Assembly: GCF_003606345.3 (NCBI RefSeq)
Contig: NZ_CP031844.2
Span: forward strand, 806,001-870,000
Reading direction: 5' to 3'
Length of the DNA: 64,000 bases
Source: Bartonella krasnovii
GTDB lineage: Bacteria; Pseudomonadota; Alphaproteobacteria; Rhizobiales; Rhizobiaceae
This document shows positions 42,865 to 53,582 of the stretch, in pieces. Each line of letters begins with the position of its first letter. The stretch's first letter is position 1. The notes beneath the pieces were generated by a model. That model searched no databases, was not told the DNA's origin, and saw nothing but the letters and a program-made list of their open reading frames with translations. Both the position numbers and the translations under genes were made by a program.

Positions 42865-44172
42865 CTATTGTTGTTCAAAAACACGTTTAAAAATCGTGTT
42901 GATATGTTTGGTGTGATAAGAAAGATCAAATTTTTCTCGAAGCTCTGCCTCACTTAAAGCTTTGCTAACATCTTTGTCGTTGAGTAGTTCTTCTAAAAAA
43001 TCTTTTCCTTGTTCCCAAACCTTCATCGCATTTCGTTGTACAATCCGATACGCATCTTCGCGACTGATTCCTGCTTGTGTGAGTGCTAAAAGTACCCGTT
43101 GTGAGTGAATAAGACCACGGAATTTATTGAGATTTTTTTGCATATTTTCTGGATAGATAATTAAATTCTCAATGACGGATGTGAGGCGAGAAAGAGCAAA
43201 ATCAAGTGTAATCGTTGCATCAGGGCCAATATAACGCTCAACAGATGAGTGAGAAATATCGCGTTCATGCCAAAGTGCTACATTTTCCATGGCAGGGAGT
43301 GCAAATGCACGGACCATACGGGCTAATCCCGTTAAATTTTCTGTTAAAACTGGATTGCGTTTATGAGGCATTGCTGATGAACCTTTTTGCCCTGGTGAGA
43401 AATGTTCCTCTGCTTCGAGAACTTCTGTTCGCTGTAAATGGCGTATTTCTATTGCTAACCTTTCAATAGAGGACGCAATAACACCAAGTGTTGCAAAAAA
43501 CATCGCATGACGATCTCGTGGTATAACTTGGGTGGAAACGGATTCAGCACGCATCCTCAAGGCTTTTGCAACGTATTCTTCAACGCGTGGATCGATATTG
43601 GCAAAAGTTCCTACAGCACCTGAAATCGCACAAGTAGAAATTTCTTCGCGTGCAGCAAGAAGGCGTTTGCGACAACGGGAAAATTCAGCGTATGCGAGAG
43701 CGAATTTGACTCCAAATGTTGTTGGTTCAGCATGAATGCCATGACTTCGCCCAATAGTGATGGTTTCTTTATGCTCAAAAGCACGTCTTTTTAAAGCTTC
43801 AAGAAGTTGGTCTATATCCTTGAGCAAAATATCACTTGCACGCATCAATTGAATGCTCAGCGTTGTATCAAGAACATCAGATGATGTCATACCTTGGTGG
43901 ATAAAACGTGCTTCGGGGCCAATGAATTCAGCAAGGTGGGTTAAAAAAGCAATAACATCATGTTTGGTAATGGCTTCAATTTCATCAATACGATTGACAT
44001 CAAATTCAGCGGCCCTCCCTTTTTCCCAAATAACTTTGGCGGCTTCTTTTGGAATAACCCCCAGTTGAGCAAGAGCGTCACAGGCATGAGCTTCAATTTC
44101 AAACCAAATACGATATTTCGTTTCGGGAGACCAAATTGCTACCATTTCAGGGCGGGAATAACGTGCGATCAT
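42865..44172 (-). CDS. purB: adenylosuccinate lyase
   Basis: It cleaves SAICAR and adenylosuccinate, acting twice in purine synthesis. From the ATG at 44172 (MIARYSRPEMVAIWSPE) the protein has 435 residues, the usual length; an in-frame start at 44217 would add 15 residues and overlap rpe. The fumarase/lyase signature SSAMPHKRNPVLTEN is present, as is the catalytic GMTSSDVLDT segment. It follows rpe closely (10 bases), suggesting co-transcription. Confidence 0.96.
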   Translation of the reverse strand: MIARYSRPEMVAIWSPETKYRIWFEIEAHACDALAQLGVIPKEAAKVIWEKGRAAEFDVNRIDEIEAITKHDVIAFLTHLAEFIGPEARFIHQGMTSSDVLDTTLSIQLMRASDILLKDIDQLLEALKRRAFEHKETITIGRSHGIHAEPTTFGVKFALAYAEFSRCRKRLLAAREEISTCAISGAVGTFANIDPRVEEYVAKALRMRAESVSTQVIPRDRHAMFFATLGVIASSIERLAIEIRHLQRTEVLEAEEHFSPGQKGSSAMPHKRNPVLTENLTGLARMVRAFALPAMENVALWHERDISHSSVERYIGPDATITLDFALSRLTSVIENLIIYPENMQKNLNKFRGLIHSQRVLLALTQAGISREDAYRIVQRNAMKVWEQGKDFLEELLNDKDVSKALSEAELREKFDLSYHTKHINTIFKRVFEQQ

Positions 44173-44182
44173 TATTTTTTCC

Positions 44183-44857
44183 TTATTGTGAGAGAAGTGC
44201 GGCTTGGCGTAATGCACTCATGCGTGTTTTGTAAAGCTCTTTGTTTCCGTTTTTATAAATTGCAGAGCCTGCGACAAATACATTTGCACCAGCTTTTGCA
44301 GTTATTCCAATTGTATCAACGGTGATACCACCATCAACTTCAAGATCAATAGGGCGATTTGTAATCATACTTTTAACGCGCTTAATTTTATCTTTTATTT
44401 CTGGAATAAAACTTTGTCCACCAAAACCGGGATTGACCGTCATGATGAGGATGAGATCTAATTGATCAAGCAAATATTCAAGGACATGTTCAGGAGTGCT
44501 TGGATTGAGTGCAATTCCTGCTTTTTTACCCATTGCTTTGATTGTTTGGAGTGAACGATGAAGATGGGGACTTGCTTCAGCATGAATGGTTATAATATCT
44601 GCACCTGCTTTTGCAAAAGCTTCCAAATAAGGATCAACTGGTTTAATCATTAGGTGGACATCAAATATTACTTTTGTTAACGGACGCAGAGCTTTGACGA
44701 CTTCAGGGCCAAAGGTGATGTTAGGAACAAAGTGCCCATCCATAATATCGAGATGAAGCCAATCTGCACCAGCATCAACAACATCTAATATTTCTTGCCC
44801 AAGTTTAGAAAAATCAGACGCCAAGAGCGAAGGTGAAATGAGATGAGAATGGGGCAT
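44183..44857 (-). CDS. rpe: ribulose-phosphate 3-epimerase
   Basis: It interconverts ribulose 5-phosphate and xylulose 5-phosphate. The 224-residue TIM barrel has SPSLLASDFSKLGQE, the metal-binding HLDIMDGHFVPNITFG, VNPGFGGQSFIPEI and the phosphate-binding GGI and AGS segments. It precedes purB; pentose phosphates feed PRPP and purine synthesis, so the pairing is sensible. The divergent neighbour is a flavin reductase. Confidence 0.96.
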   Translation of the reverse strand: MPHSHLISPSLLASDFSKLGQEILDVVDAGADWLHLDIMDGHFVPNITFGPEVVKALRPLTKVIFDVHLMIKPVDPYLEAFAKAGADIITIHAEASPHLHRSLQTIKAMGKKAGIALNPSTPEHVLEYLLDQLDLILIMTVNPGFGGQSFIPEIKDKIKRVKSMITNRPIDLEVDGGITVDTIGITAKAGANVFVAGSAIYKNGNKELYKTRMSALRQAALLSQ

Positions 44858-45000
44858 AAAAATCTCCTTGATTGGCTATTTTAGCATGTCGCTGTGTATA
44901 CACAAATATCTTTTGTGTTATGACGAAAAAGAAAAATACGTATTATAGATTTTTTTATACAAAGATCGCTTGAAATTTTAAAGTTTGATAAGTGAAAGAT

Positions 45001-45534
45001 ATGTCGAATCATAAAACATGTTTGAAGCCTGAACTTCAAGATAATATTACTGTTTCTTCGCAAGAATATCGAGATGCGATGAGCTATTTTGCAGGCGCTG
45101 TGCATATTGTGACAACAGATGGCATTAAGGGAAAGCGTGGGGTGACTGTTTCGGCGTGTTGCTCTTTATCAGATGATCCTCCAACTCTTCTTGTTTGTCT
45201 CATGCGCCATAACCTGAAGAATCATGTGTTTATGGAGAATGGAATTTTTTGTGTTAATAGCTTGGCAGGAAAACATCGTCCATTAGCGGATATTTTTTCG
45301 AGGCGTTGCAATGTTACACAAAATGAGCGTTTTGATATGGCTCGATGGGGAACTTTGCAGACGGGGGCGCCTAGTCTTTCAGATGCTATAGCATCTTTTG
45401 ATTGCCGTTTAATTTGTTGGCATGAACATGCAACTCATTGTGTATTGATTGGTGAAGTTGTTGCAATCAACCGTAGTCAAGAAAAAGATGCTTTGATGTA
45501 TTTGAAGCGTGGATATCACACTTTGCCTTTATAA
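45001..45534 (+). CDS. flavin reductase-like FMN-binding protein
   Basis: A protein of about 177 residues of the flavin-reductase (HpaC/RutF-like) family. It shows YRDAMSYFAGAVHIVTTDG, GVTVSACCSLSDDPPTLLVCL and NGIFCVNSLAG, which form the FMN and NAD(P)H sites, and a C-terminal HCVLIGEVV segment. It probably supplies reduced flavin to a partner oxygenase or reduces flavins generally. I prefer ATG at 45001; GTG at 44992 adds three residues. No partner monooxygenase lies next to it, although a flavin monooxygenase of a different type is encoded at 22.6 kb. Confidence 0.87.
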   Translation: MSNHKTCLKPELQDNITVSSQEYRDAMSYFAGAVHIVTTDGIKGKRGVTVSACCSLSDDPPTLLVCLMRHNLKNHVFMENGIFCVNSLAGKHRPLADIFSRRCNVTQNERFDMARWGTLQTGAPSLSDAIASFDCRLICWHEHATHCVLIGEVVAINRSQEKDALMYLKRGYHTLPL

Positions 45535-45844
45535 AGATTTTTATTTTTTGCATGGATGAAATGATTCATTAGTGTTCCATTTAAATTTAGTGCACTGAAG
45601 AAGGAGGAGGGGGATGATTCTAAACTTTGAATTTTCTTCTTTTTGAGATCTCTCAATAAATGAGAAAGATGATTTTGGGATGATCTTTGATCAAAAGTCC
45701 AAACTTAGACAAAAAAGTAGTTAAAGCTAAATAAGAGCATTTGGACATATTTGTAGATTGTTATGAAAAATATTTTATTCTTGTGTTGATGGGTATTGCA
45801 CAATATATAGACCCCACAGAGCAGATGTGGAGGTTTTTTATTGC
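45535..45844. other. dksA leader and upstream region
   Basis: No gene seen in about 310 bases. The region ends in a hairpin (45812-45833) that overlaps the dksA ribosome binding site, listed separately. Confidence 0.5.
45812..45833 (+). promoter_or_regulatory. hairpin covering the dksA ribosome binding site
   Basis: CCACA (45814-45818) pairs with TGTGG (45826-45830), and with one bulged A the flanking CC (45812-45813) pairs with GG (45832-45833). The 3' arm holds GGAGG, the only good ribosome binding site for the ATG at 45845. Six T residues follow directly. The element could therefore hide the site (translation control) or act as an attenuator. It is inferred from sequence alone. Confidence 0.45.
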
Positions 45845-46261
45845 ATGAGCGAAGAGATTGATGGTCAATATCGCCCTAGTGAAGATGAGCCTTTTATGAA
45901 TGAACGGCAGAAGGCGTATTTTCGTGCTAAATTGGTTTCTTGGAAAAATGATATCTTAAAAGAAGCGCGTGAGACTTTGGAAAACTTGCAAGAAGAGAAT
46001 GTTGGTCAACCAGATTTGACTGATCGGGCATCTTGTGAAACTGATCGTACAGTTGAATTACGTGCTCGTGATCGTCAAAGGAAACTTATTGCAAAAATAG
46101 ATGCTGCCTTGGAGCGAATTGATAATGGGACATATGGTTTTTGTGAAGAAACTGGCGAGCCTATTAGTATAAAGCGTCTTGAGGCTCGGCCGATTGCCGT
46201 TTTGTCACTGGAAGCACAAGAGCGTCATGAACGACGTGAAAAAGTTTATCGTGATGATTGA
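45845..46261 (+). CDS. dksA: RNA polymerase-binding transcription factor DksA
   Basis: DksA works with ppGpp at the RNA polymerase secondary channel. From the ATG at 45845 the protein has 138 residues. A coiled-coil hairpin is seen (KAYFRAKLVSWKNDILKEARETL and ...RQRKLIAKIDAALERIDNG), with the DLTDRASCETDRT tip holding the acidic residues. The zinc-finger region reads YGFCEETGEPIS...ARPIAVLSLEA: only one of the usual four cysteines remains, a form known in alphaproteobacteria. An upstream start at 45827 would lie inside the leader hairpin and is unlikely. Confidence 0.94.
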   Translation: MSEEIDGQYRPSEDEPFMNERQKAYFRAKLVSWKNDILKEARETLENLQEENVGQPDLTDRASCETDRTVELRARDRQRKLIAKIDAALERIDNGTYGFCEETGEPISIKRLEARPIAVLSLEAQERHERREKVYRDD

Positions 46262-46321
46262 CAATTAAAGTCATGAGAACGATAAACGAATGAAGTTACA
46301 TGAGTAATCAAATTGTATATT

Positions 46322-46798
46322 TTATTTTGGAGTGGTGGGGATAAACAAAGATGGTTCTTGTCTCCCTTCAATTTCAGCCGTGATGGCAGAATCTTTTACT
46401 ACTTGATTCGTAAAAGAAGAGGAGATTTTATCTGGCATCTCGTTTTTTTCTGTGAGGGGGGGAGTAGGATGGGGGGGGATTTCTCTCTTTTCTGTTCTGG
46501 ATTCGCTGGTAATATCGGATTCTACAACCATATCTGTTAATCCACCAATAAGGAGTAAATGTTCTTTATTATCACAACGGACTAAAACAAGGCGGCGTGT
46601 TCGATCTATAGAAATTGATTCACATAATGCTAATCGTGATAGACTTTTTTTTCTATTACTGGTGAACCTTTTCATATTTAAACGGCGTAACAACAAGATA
46701 ATTACCATAAGAGCTATGATTGTTATTATAAAAAACAAAAAACTTATCGTTATGTTTTCAGCAGATACACCTATTTGGTCTGACAACCAGATAACCAT
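46322..46798 (-). CDS. FliO-like single-span membrane protein
   Basis: A 158-residue protein with a short N-terminus, one strong membrane span (about residues 17-38, ITISFLFFIITIIALMVIILLLRR), and a cytoplasmic part with LALCESISIDRTRRLVLVRCDNKEHLLLIGG. This last stretch is the FliO/MopB motif of a small beta-domain. In rhizobia and Brucella a FliO-family gene lies between dksA and cckA, as here. No other flagellar gene is in the window, so it may be an isolated homologue and not part of a flagellum. The tail is proline-rich and low in complexity. Confidence 0.75.
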   Translation of the reverse strand: MVIWLSDQIGVSAENITISFLFFIITIIALMVIILLLRRLNMKRFTSNRKKSLSRLALCESISIDRTRRLVLVRCDNKEHLLLIGGLTDMVVESDITSESRTEKREIPPHPTPPLTEKNEMPDKISSSFTNQVVKDSAITAEIEGRQEPSLFIPTTPK

Positions 46799-47013
46799 AG
46801 ATTTTCTCCCATTGTGGTATGGAAACTACCGTTTTTTATTGAGATAAATTTACAAACACCGTCTTATAAAAGATCCACTTAAAGACAAGAAATAAACTTT
46901 TTAACATTAAGTAAGCTTCCTTAGAGAGATGATATCATAGTATATATTTTATAACAATGAATATAAAGGAAGTTTCTTGATATAAGAAACAGCTAAATCT
47001 AAGGCAAAGAGAG

Positions 47014-49557
47014 ATGGATAAAGATTTTGAGAATAATGAAAGATCAGCATCTTCGTTTTCTGTTCGTCGAATAGTTGTGATTTTAGGTGTTATTTTTATC
47101 TTCGTTTTCCTTTTCACTGTGGGCATTTTAGATTTTTTTTATCCACAAAGTTATCTGCAAAAGGCTGTGGTGGCATCTTTTTTGATTCTAGCAACTATCG
47201 GTGTTGCAACACTTATTTTAAGTGGAATGGGAATTTTAAGGTACCACGCATTGTGGCTGCATGAGGATTTTGATTTTAACATCTTTAATAAGAGCGATGA
47301 TGCAATTGTAATCTCTGATCTTTCTGGTTTTGTTTATTATTCTAATCAAAACTATCAAAAAATTCTAACCTATAAGCCTGAAGGGTCTTGTTATAGGGTT
47401 ATTGCTGATCTTCCAGGAGCTGGTGCACTTTCCTATCGCTTAAAAGTTGCAGCCTGTAATAACTTTGCTGCGCAAGAAGAGTTAAGAGTAGAGCAACCAA
47501 TTTTTACCGATTCTACACAAAAAAAATCTGTTTGGTATAACATCTCTGTTCAACCTATTACAAAACAGAAAAAAAAGCTTTTATTTTGGCGCATTAGCGA
47601 TATTTCGCATTTACAACAAACCCGAGAAGTTTTTTTCTCTAACCTTCAAGAGGCGATTAATCACTTAGATCAAGCTCCTGTTGGTTTTATATCCGTTAAT
47701 ACACAAGGTACACTTCTTTATGCCAATGCGGTTTTTGCCGAATGGTTCTCACTTGATTTAGCAAATTTTTTGGTTGGCCAATATCATTTTGATCCATTAT
47801 TTGAGAGCGTTGGCGCTAAGAGTTCATGGAGTGATATTTGTTTACAAATCAACAGATATCAAAACTCAGGTTACTCTTTACCTTATAGATTTTCATTATG
47901 TTTAAATTCACAAACGATAGGAGAGAAAATATTTCATTGTTTTATTTCTGCTTCTTCTCTCTTAGAGGAGGAAGCCGTTTATCGTATTGTGATTATTCCA
48001 CAACAAATACAAAAAGAAGATGATGATCAATCAAAATTACCGAGCATATTAGAAGAATATTTTGATGCGAGTCCTTTTGCAATAGCTGTGGTAAATCAGG
48101 AGGGGCAATTGATTCACATGAATAATGCTTTTTCATCACTTACGGAATGTATGGATAAGACTATCAATTTTTATGATATTATTTCTCGTCGTGATTGTAT
48201 ACAGTTAGAGCGTGCCTTTCAAAAAATTGCGACCAATAAAAATTATTTTGTTTCTTTGGAAACGGTTTTAGAAAAGAATGAAGAACGCCATTTACGCCTC
48301 CATGTGATGTCTATACCACCCTATCATGGTGATACTCTACAAGATTTAGTTATTATCTCTGTCATTGAAACAACAGAACAAAAAACACTTGAAGATAAAA
48401 TGATGCAAAGTCAGAAGATGCAAGCTGTTGGACAATTGGCAGGCGGCATTGCTCATGATTTTAATAATGTTTTGACAGCAATTTTAATGTCATGTGATCT
48501 TCTTTTAAATACGCATCGTAGCTCTGATCCTGCTCATGCTGATCTGATCAATATTAAAAATAATGCTAATCGTGCAGCTGCTCTTGTCCAACAATTACTC
48601 GCTTTTTCTAGAAAGCAAACACTTAGACCTGAAGAGGTTGATTTTACAGAGTTTTTATCAGATATTCGCAATCTTATTTTACCACTTTTGGGGAATAATA
48701 TTCAGCTAAAAATTATCCATGGAAGAGATTTGTGGAGCGTTGAAGTCGATCAGGCATCTTTCCAGCGTGTGATTATGAATTTGGTTATTAATGCGCGTGA
48801 TGCCATGTTTGATGGAGGTATTGTTACGATTGCTACAAACAATGTTACAAAACAACAAAGTGCTGAATTTAATCATCTTGGTTTAGCAATTGGTGAATAT
48901 GTGCAATTGACTATTTCAGATACAGGAACTGGGATATCTGCTGCTATACAAGAAAAAATGTTTGAGCCATTTTTTACAACCAAAGAAGTTGGAAAAGGAA
49001 CAGGCCTTGGTTTATCTATGGTTTATGGAATTATCAAGCAGAGTGGTGGGTATATTTATTGTGAAAGTAAAGAGGGAGAAGGAGCAACATTTCATATTTT
49101 TCTGCCCCGTTATATCCCAGATGTAAAAGGAGAAACTTCTCAAAAGATTGAAAAAGAAGAAGAGAAAGATAAAAATATAGACTTAACAGGATCTGCGACT
49201 GTTTTATTGGTTGAAGATGAAGATGCGGTCAGAATGGGGGGGGTAAGAGCTCTTCAAATGAGAGGATATACGGTTTTAGAGGCGGCAAGTGGGGTGGAAG
49301 CCCTTTCTATTCTTGAGGAAAAAAAAGGCATTGTCGATATTATTGTTTCCGATGTGGTGATGCCAGAAATGGATGGGCCCACTTTATTGAAGGAAGTCCG
49401 TAAAAACTATCCTGATATCAAATTTCTTTTCGTTTCTGGATATGCAAAAGATGCTTTTGCTAAGAATCTTCCAAAAGATGCTGTTTTTGGTTTTTTATCT
49501 AAACCTTTTACACTCAAGCAGTTAGCTCTAACAGTTAAAGAAACACTTTCATCATGA
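47014..49557 (+). CDS. cckA: cell-cycle hybrid histidine kinase CckA
   Basis: CckA feeds phosphate through ChpT to CtrA and CpdR, which control cell-cycle genes in alphaproteobacteria. The 847-residue protein has two N-terminal membrane spans (about residues 23-44 and 50-72), three PAS-like segments, and a HisKA domain with H481 in [19 protein letters not shown]. The HATPase domain follows ([22 protein letters not shown]). A C-terminal receiver has D780 in [12 protein letters not shown]. The order kinase-receiver, the spans and the dksA/FliO neighbourhood match CckA of Brucella and Caulobacter. It has its own start 215 bases from the divergent FliO-like gene. Confidence 0.95.
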   Translation: MDKDFENNERSASSFSVRRIVVILGVIFIFVFLFTVGILDFFYPQSYLQKAVVASFLILATIGVATLILSGMGILRYHALWLHEDFDFNIFNKSDDAIVISDLSGFVYYSNQNYQKILTYKPEGSCYRVIADLPGAGALSYRLKVAACNNFAAQEELRVEQPIFTDSTQKKSVWYNISVQPITKQKKKLLFWRISDISHLQQTREVFFSNLQEAINHLDQAPVGFISVNTQGTLLYANAVFAEWFSLDLANFLVGQYHFDPLFESVGAKSSWSDICLQINRYQNSGYSLPYRFSLCLNSQTIGEKIFHCFISASSLLEEEAVYRIVIIPQQIQKEDDDQSKLPSILEEYFDASPFAIAVVNQEGQLIHMNNAFSSLTECMDKTINFYDIISRRDCIQLERAFQKIATNKNYFVSLETVLEKNEERHLRLHVMSIPPYHGDTLQDLVIISVIETTEQKTLEDKMMQSQKMQAVGQLAGGIAHDFNNVLTAILMSCDLLLNTHRSSDPAHADLINIKNNANRAAALVQQLLAFSRKQTLRPEEVDFTEFLSDIRNLILPLLGNNIQLKIIHGRDLWSVEVDQASFQRVIMNLVINARDAMFDGGIVTIATNNVTKQQSAEFNHLGLAIGEYVQLTISDTGTGISAAIQEKMFEPFFTTKEVGKGTGLGLSMVYGIIKQSGGYIYCESKEGEGATFHIFLPRYIPDVKGETSQKIEKEEEKDKNIDLTGSATVLLVEDEDAVRMGGVRALQMRGYTVLEAASGVEALSILEEKKGIVDIIVSDVVMPEMDGPTLLKEVRKNYPDIKFLFVSGYAKDAFAKNLPKDAVFGFLSKPFTLKQLALTVKETLSS

Positions 49558-49833
49558 CACAAAAATAGATGCGATAAAAAAATTAGTATTTTAAGATTTT
49601 TTAGGGGAAATAGAGAGTATTTTGATCAATAGAGAGCGCATGGTTATATCCAAAAAACGAAATGAAGAAGAAAGATCTGGAAATTTAAATAAAACTCAGA
49701 AAAAACTGCACATTCTACGCAAGAACTTATGAAGAAATAAACTCACCCTGTAAACTTTAAGGTTTTTTTTATGATAGGCCTAAAGATAAACTGTATTTAT
49801 AACGTTAAAAAATGCTACAGATTACTGATACAT
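49558..49833. other. gap between convergent cckA and purN
   Basis: No gene seen in 276 bases. No clear hairpin terminator was found. Confidence 0.4.
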
Positions 49834-50445
49834 TCAAAAGGATAAGAGTTGTTGTTGCGCATCGACTATACCACTCTTTCCTTCAATAAATGCTTTTAAG
49901 GCTTCTGGATAGAGTTTATGCTCTGCTTTCAGAACTCTTTGCGCTAAGCACTCAGCGGTATCATCAGGATAGACTGGAACGGCTGCTTGGGCAAGGATTT
50001 TTCCAGCATCCATGTCTTCTGTAACAAAATGAATAGTGCAACCTGTGATTTTTACACCTGCTTGTAAAACTCTTTCATGCGTGTTTAAGCCTTTAAATGA
50101 AGGTAAAAGAGAAGGATGAATGTTTAAAATTCGTCCTTCATAAAGTTTTACAAAACGCGATGAGATAAGGCGCATATACCCCGCAAAGCAGAGAAAATCC
50201 GGCTTATATTGATCTAAAATCGTGAAAATATCTTCTTCATGCTCTTCTTTCGTTTTGTAGATTTTACGATCAACAATATGAATAGGTAAGTTATGATTTT
50301 GTGCTTTTTGAATACCGTTTGCACGTGGATTATCGCAAATAACTGCGACGATTTCAGCAGGATATCCCTTTTGTTGGCTCGCTTGAGCAAGGGCGACCAT
50401 ATTGGATCCATTACCAGAAATGAAAACGACGATTTGTTTTTTCAT
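49834..50445 (-). CDS. purN: phosphoribosylglycinamide formyltransferase
   Basis: It formylates GAR with 10-formyl-THF, the third step of purine synthesis. The 203-residue protein shows [24 protein letters not shown], and the catalytic [34 protein letters not shown]. It overlaps the end of purM by 4 bases (ATGA), so the two are translationally coupled. Confidence 0.97.
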   Translation of the reverse strand: MKKQIVVFISGNGSNMVALAQASQQKGYPAEIVAVICDNPRANGIQKAQNHNLPIHIVDRKIYKTKEEHEEDIFTILDQYKPDFLCFAGYMRLISSRFVKLYEGRILNIHPSLLPSFKGLNTHERVLQAGVKITGCTIHFVTEDMDAGKILAQAAVPVYPDDTAECLAQRVLKAEHKLYPEALKAFIEGKSGIVDAQQQLLSF

Positions 50446-51521
50446 AAATGCAGTACCCCTTTATAAAGTATTCCCTTACTTTGATCTTGACGTTTTGTTA
50501 AAATGCCAAGAGGAGTTACAGCTTCTCTATTTTTTTCAAGAGCTTGCGTAATTGTTTCAGCGGTATGCTGTGCTACGATAATGATCATGCCAATACCACA
50601 ATTGAATGTTCGTAACATTTCTGTTTCTTCTATGTTACCTTGTTTGGCAATCCATGAAAAAACGGAGGGAACATTGATATTAGAAAGATTAATTTCAGCG
50701 CAAAGAGAAGAGGGAATGACACGTGGAATATTTTCAAGAAAGCCTCCACCCGTAATATGCGCTAGAGCTTTAATTCCTTCGTATTCTCGCATGATGGGAA
50801 GAAGCGATTTCACGTAAATGCGTGTTGGTGTCAGGAGTGCTGTACCAAGGCTGTTTTGGGGGGCAAAAGGGGCAGGGTCATTCCATTTGAGATGATTTTG
50901 TTGAATGATTCGTCGAACAAGCGAAAAGCCGTTGGAATGAACTCCAGAGGAGCTTAGACCTAATATAATATCACCTTCTGTCAAGTCTTTTGAAGGGAGC
51001 AGCATGCTGCGTTCACATGCGCCTACAGCAAAACCTGCTAGATCATAATCTCCTTCTGCATACATTCCTGGCATTTCTGCAGTTTCTCCCCCAATAAGAG
51101 CAGCACCGGCTTGTTTACATCCTTCTGCAATGCCAGAAACAATTGCCACACCTTGTTCAGGATCAAGTTTTCCAGTTGCAAAATAATCCAGAAAAAAAAG
51201 AGGTTCCGCTCCTTGTACAAGTAAATCATTGACACACATAGCAACCAGATCAATACCTACAGTATTATGGTGACCACCTTCAATGGCAATCTTTAGTTTT
51301 GTTCCCACTCCATCATTGGCTGCGACTAAGATAGGATCTGTAAACCCGGCTGCTTTTAAATCAAAAAGTCCACCAAAACCACCAATTTCTGCATCTGCTC
51401 CGGCTCGTTTTGTCGCACGTATAAAGGGTTTAATTTTTTCTACCATAGCATTACCCATATCGATGTTTACACCGGCTTTTGCGTAGGTAAGATTATTATT
51501 TGTAAGATCTTGATTGCTCAT
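50442..51521 (-). CDS. purM: phosphoribosylformylglycinamidine cyclo-ligase
   Basis: AIR synthetase, step five of purine synthesis. The 359-residue protein carries [29 protein letters not shown], and [24 protein letters not shown]. It is coupled to purN. Both lie on the strand opposite to perM-hdaA, which start 160 bases away; this purN-purM/perM-hdaA order is the one known from rhizobia and Brucella. Confidence 0.97.
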   Translation of the reverse strand: MSNQDLTNNNLTYAKAGVNIDMGNAMVEKIKPFIRATKRAGADAEIGGFGGLFDLKAAGFTDPILVAANDGVGTKLKIAIEGGHHNTVGIDLVAMCVNDLLVQGAEPLFFLDYFATGKLDPEQGVAIVSGIAEGCKQAGAALIGGETAEMPGMYAEGDYDLAGFAVGACERSMLLPSKDLTEGDIILGLSSSGVHSNGFSLVRRIIQQNHLKWNDPAPFAPQNSLGTALLTPTRIYVKSLLPIMREYEGIKALAHITGGGFLENIPRVIPSSLCAEINLSNINVPSVFSWIAKQGNIEETEMLRTFNCGIGMIIIVAQHTAETITQALEKNREAVTPLGILTKRQDQSKGILYKGVLHL

Positions 51522-51681
51522 TGGAGCCTTCCTTTAGTGGAAAATCAGGTTTTGATGTTATTCAATGCCATGATAGAGTTTTCTCTGCAAGAGATATTGG
51601 TAAGAAAATAAGCAACTTTACTTGTACCTTATTTTGAAGATGTTTATAATTTTTGTGAAGAATTTTTTTTTAGGATATTTT

Positions 51682-52896
51682 ATGAGCAAGATATCAGATA
51701 ATCATGGACAGTCTTCGTGGGAACTTATGAAAAAGAAAGGGAGTGAGAACACATCCCGTAACCGTTATAAGACTTATATGCCAGCATATACACAATTACC
51801 TTTGCCGAATAATATGAAAAGACAAATCTTTTTTTGGCTGGGAGCGCTGATTTTTTTTATTCTTTTTATGTTCGTTTTTGGATCAATTTTGCTTCCTTTT
51901 GTAGCAGGAATTGTATTGGCTTATTTTCTTAATCCAATTGTTCAATTGCTTGAAAAGTTTGGTATTCGTCGTGTTTTTGGTACTGTCCTCATTACCTTAT
52001 TTATTGTTATTATCTTTGTTGCTGCTTTAGTTATTCTGATTCCTATTATTAGTTCGCAAATACAGCAATTTGTGAGTGATGGCTTACCTGTTTATATTAA
52101 TCGTATTCAAACCTTTTTTGTTGAACATGATTTTGATTGGATAAGGCACTATTTTGGAAGTGATCCAAATGAATTACGGAGTAATATTAAAGGGCTTTTA
52201 GGAGAAGGTTCTGATTTTATTACATCTCTTTTGAATTCACTTTTGAAATCAGGAAAGTCTATCGTTAATATCGTTAGCCTATTTGTTGTGGCACCTGTGG
52301 TAACATTTTATATGTTATTAGATTGGCCACGTATGGTGACAGCAATTGATTCGTTAATACCACGAGATCATCTTGAAACCGTTCGAAGTATTTTTTATGA
52401 AATGGATAGAGCTATCGCTGGATTTGTTCGTGGACAAGGAACCGTTTGCCTTATATTGGGGGGATATTATGCTATTGGTTTAACGATTGCAGGGCTCAAC
52501 TTTGGTCTTTTGGTTGGTATGTTTATTGGCCTTATTAGCTTTATTCCCTATATTGGAACAATGAGTGGTTTTCTCCTTTCTGTTGGGATTGCATGGGTCC
52601 AGTTTTATCCCAATAATTGGGGGGGAATCATTATTGTGATGGTACTTTTTTTAATTGGTCAATTTATTGAAGGTTATATTCTTCAACCAAAACTTGTTGG
52701 TTCATCAGTGGGATTACATCCCGTGTGGTTGATGTTTTCGCTTTTTGCTTTTTCTTCACTCTTTGGTTTTACTGGTATGCTTGTTGCTGTTCCTGCAGCG
52801 GCGGCTGTGGGCGTTTTAGTTCGTTTTGCCCTTCATACTTATCTTAGTTCTCAGATGTATTCGCGAAGTGGAAAGTCGGAGCCGCTAATAAAATGA
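51682..52896 (+). CDS. AI-2E/PerM family membrane transporter
   Basis: An approximately 404-residue membrane protein with about eight spans. The family signature includes LVGMFIGLISFIPYIGTMSGF and GYILQPKLVGSSVGLHPVWLMF. Members include PerM and TqsA; the substrate here is unknown. I prefer ATG at 51682 (MSKISDN) with GGA upstream, over the extra 20 hydrophobic residues from 51622. Its stop overlaps the hdaA start by 4 bases (ATGA), so they are coupled. Confidence 0.9.
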   Translation: MSKISDNHGQSSWELMKKKGSENTSRNRYKTYMPAYTQLPLPNNMKRQIFFWLGALIFFILFMFVFGSILLPFVAGIVLAYFLNPIVQLLEKFGIRRVFGTVLITLFIVIIFVAALVILIPIISSQIQQFVSDGLPVYINRIQTFFVEHDFDWIRHYFGSDPNELRSNIKGLLGEGSDFITSLLNSLLKSGKSIVNIVSLFVVAPVVTFYMLLDWPRMVTAIDSLIPRDHLETVRSIFYEMDRAIAGFVRGQGTVCLILGGYYAIGLTIAGLNFGLLVGMFIGLISFIPYIGTMSGFLLSVGIAWVQFYPNNWGGIIIVMVLFLIGQFIEGYILQPKLVGSSVGLHPVWLMFSLFAFSSLFGFTGMLVAVPAAAAVGVLVRFALHTYLSSQMYSRSGKSEPLIK

Positions 52897-53582
52897 ATGG
52901 GCGAGAAACGCAATTATCTTTAAATTTCCCTCATGAACCGATTTTTCAATTTGATGATTTAATCGTGACGGATAGCAATCGTATGGCTTTTCAGCTTATT
53001 GATCATTGGCCCAATTGGAGCTTACCTATTGCTGTTTTAGTTGGAAAAGAAGGAGCTGGAAAAACGCACTTTTCGAGTATATGGCTGCAAAAAGCAAATG
53101 CATTCAGGATTCAGCATAATAAAATTGATCAGGCTGTTGCTATGGCTTCTTTAGGTAGATCATTTTTAATAGAGGATATTGATACTGGTGAAATTAGTGA
53201 AACAGAACTTTTTCATTTAATTAACAGTGTTAAGCAAGCAAATGTTGATGCACGACAAGCTACTTTATTGATGACAGCACGAACACTCCCTTCTGCTTGG
53301 AATCTAAAGTTAAATGATCTAAAAAGTCGTCTTAATTCTGTGATGTTCGTTGAAATTAATCAGCCTGATGATGCATTATTAACAGCCGTTGCCTTTAAGC
53401 TTTTTTCCGATAGACAGCTTATTGTACATCCAGATACAGTTTATTATCTTATCAGCCGTTGTGAACGTTCTTTATTTTCATTGAAGCATGTTATTGATTC
53501 TGTTGATCAATTGGCTTTACAAAAAAAAAGAAAAATAACGCGTGCTGTGATTGCCGAAGTTTTGAATAGAAAAAAAATGTAA
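52893..53582 (+). CDS. hdaA: DnaA-homologous regulator HdaA
   Basis: It promotes conversion of DnaA-ATP to DnaA-ADP with the sliding clamp, limiting re-initiation. The 229-residue protein starts with a clamp-binding-like QLSLNFPHEP (about residues 6-15). It has a Walker A segment VGKEGAGKTHF, a Walker B-like FLIEDIDTG, and lacks the DnaA DNA-binding domain. Overlap with the perM gene shows translational coupling. In many relatives ppk follows directly; here the next items are an orphan frame and a tRNA. Confidence 0.92.
   Translation: MNGRETQLSLNFPHEPIFQFDDLIVTDSNRMAFQLIDHWPNWSLPIAVLVGKEGAGKTHFSSIWLQKANAFRIQHNKIDQAVAMASLGRSFLIEDIDTGEISETELFHLINSVKQANVDARQATLLMTARTLPSAWNLKLNDLKSRLNSVMFVEINQPDDALLTAVAFKLFSDRQLIVHPDTVYYLISRCERSLFSLKHVIDSVDQLALQKKRKITRAVIAEVLNRKKM

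Noticed and set aside
46452..46847. Plus-strand frame of 131 residues opposite the FliO-like gene
   Set aside because: Antisense shadow of a gene with a clear membrane span and family motif.
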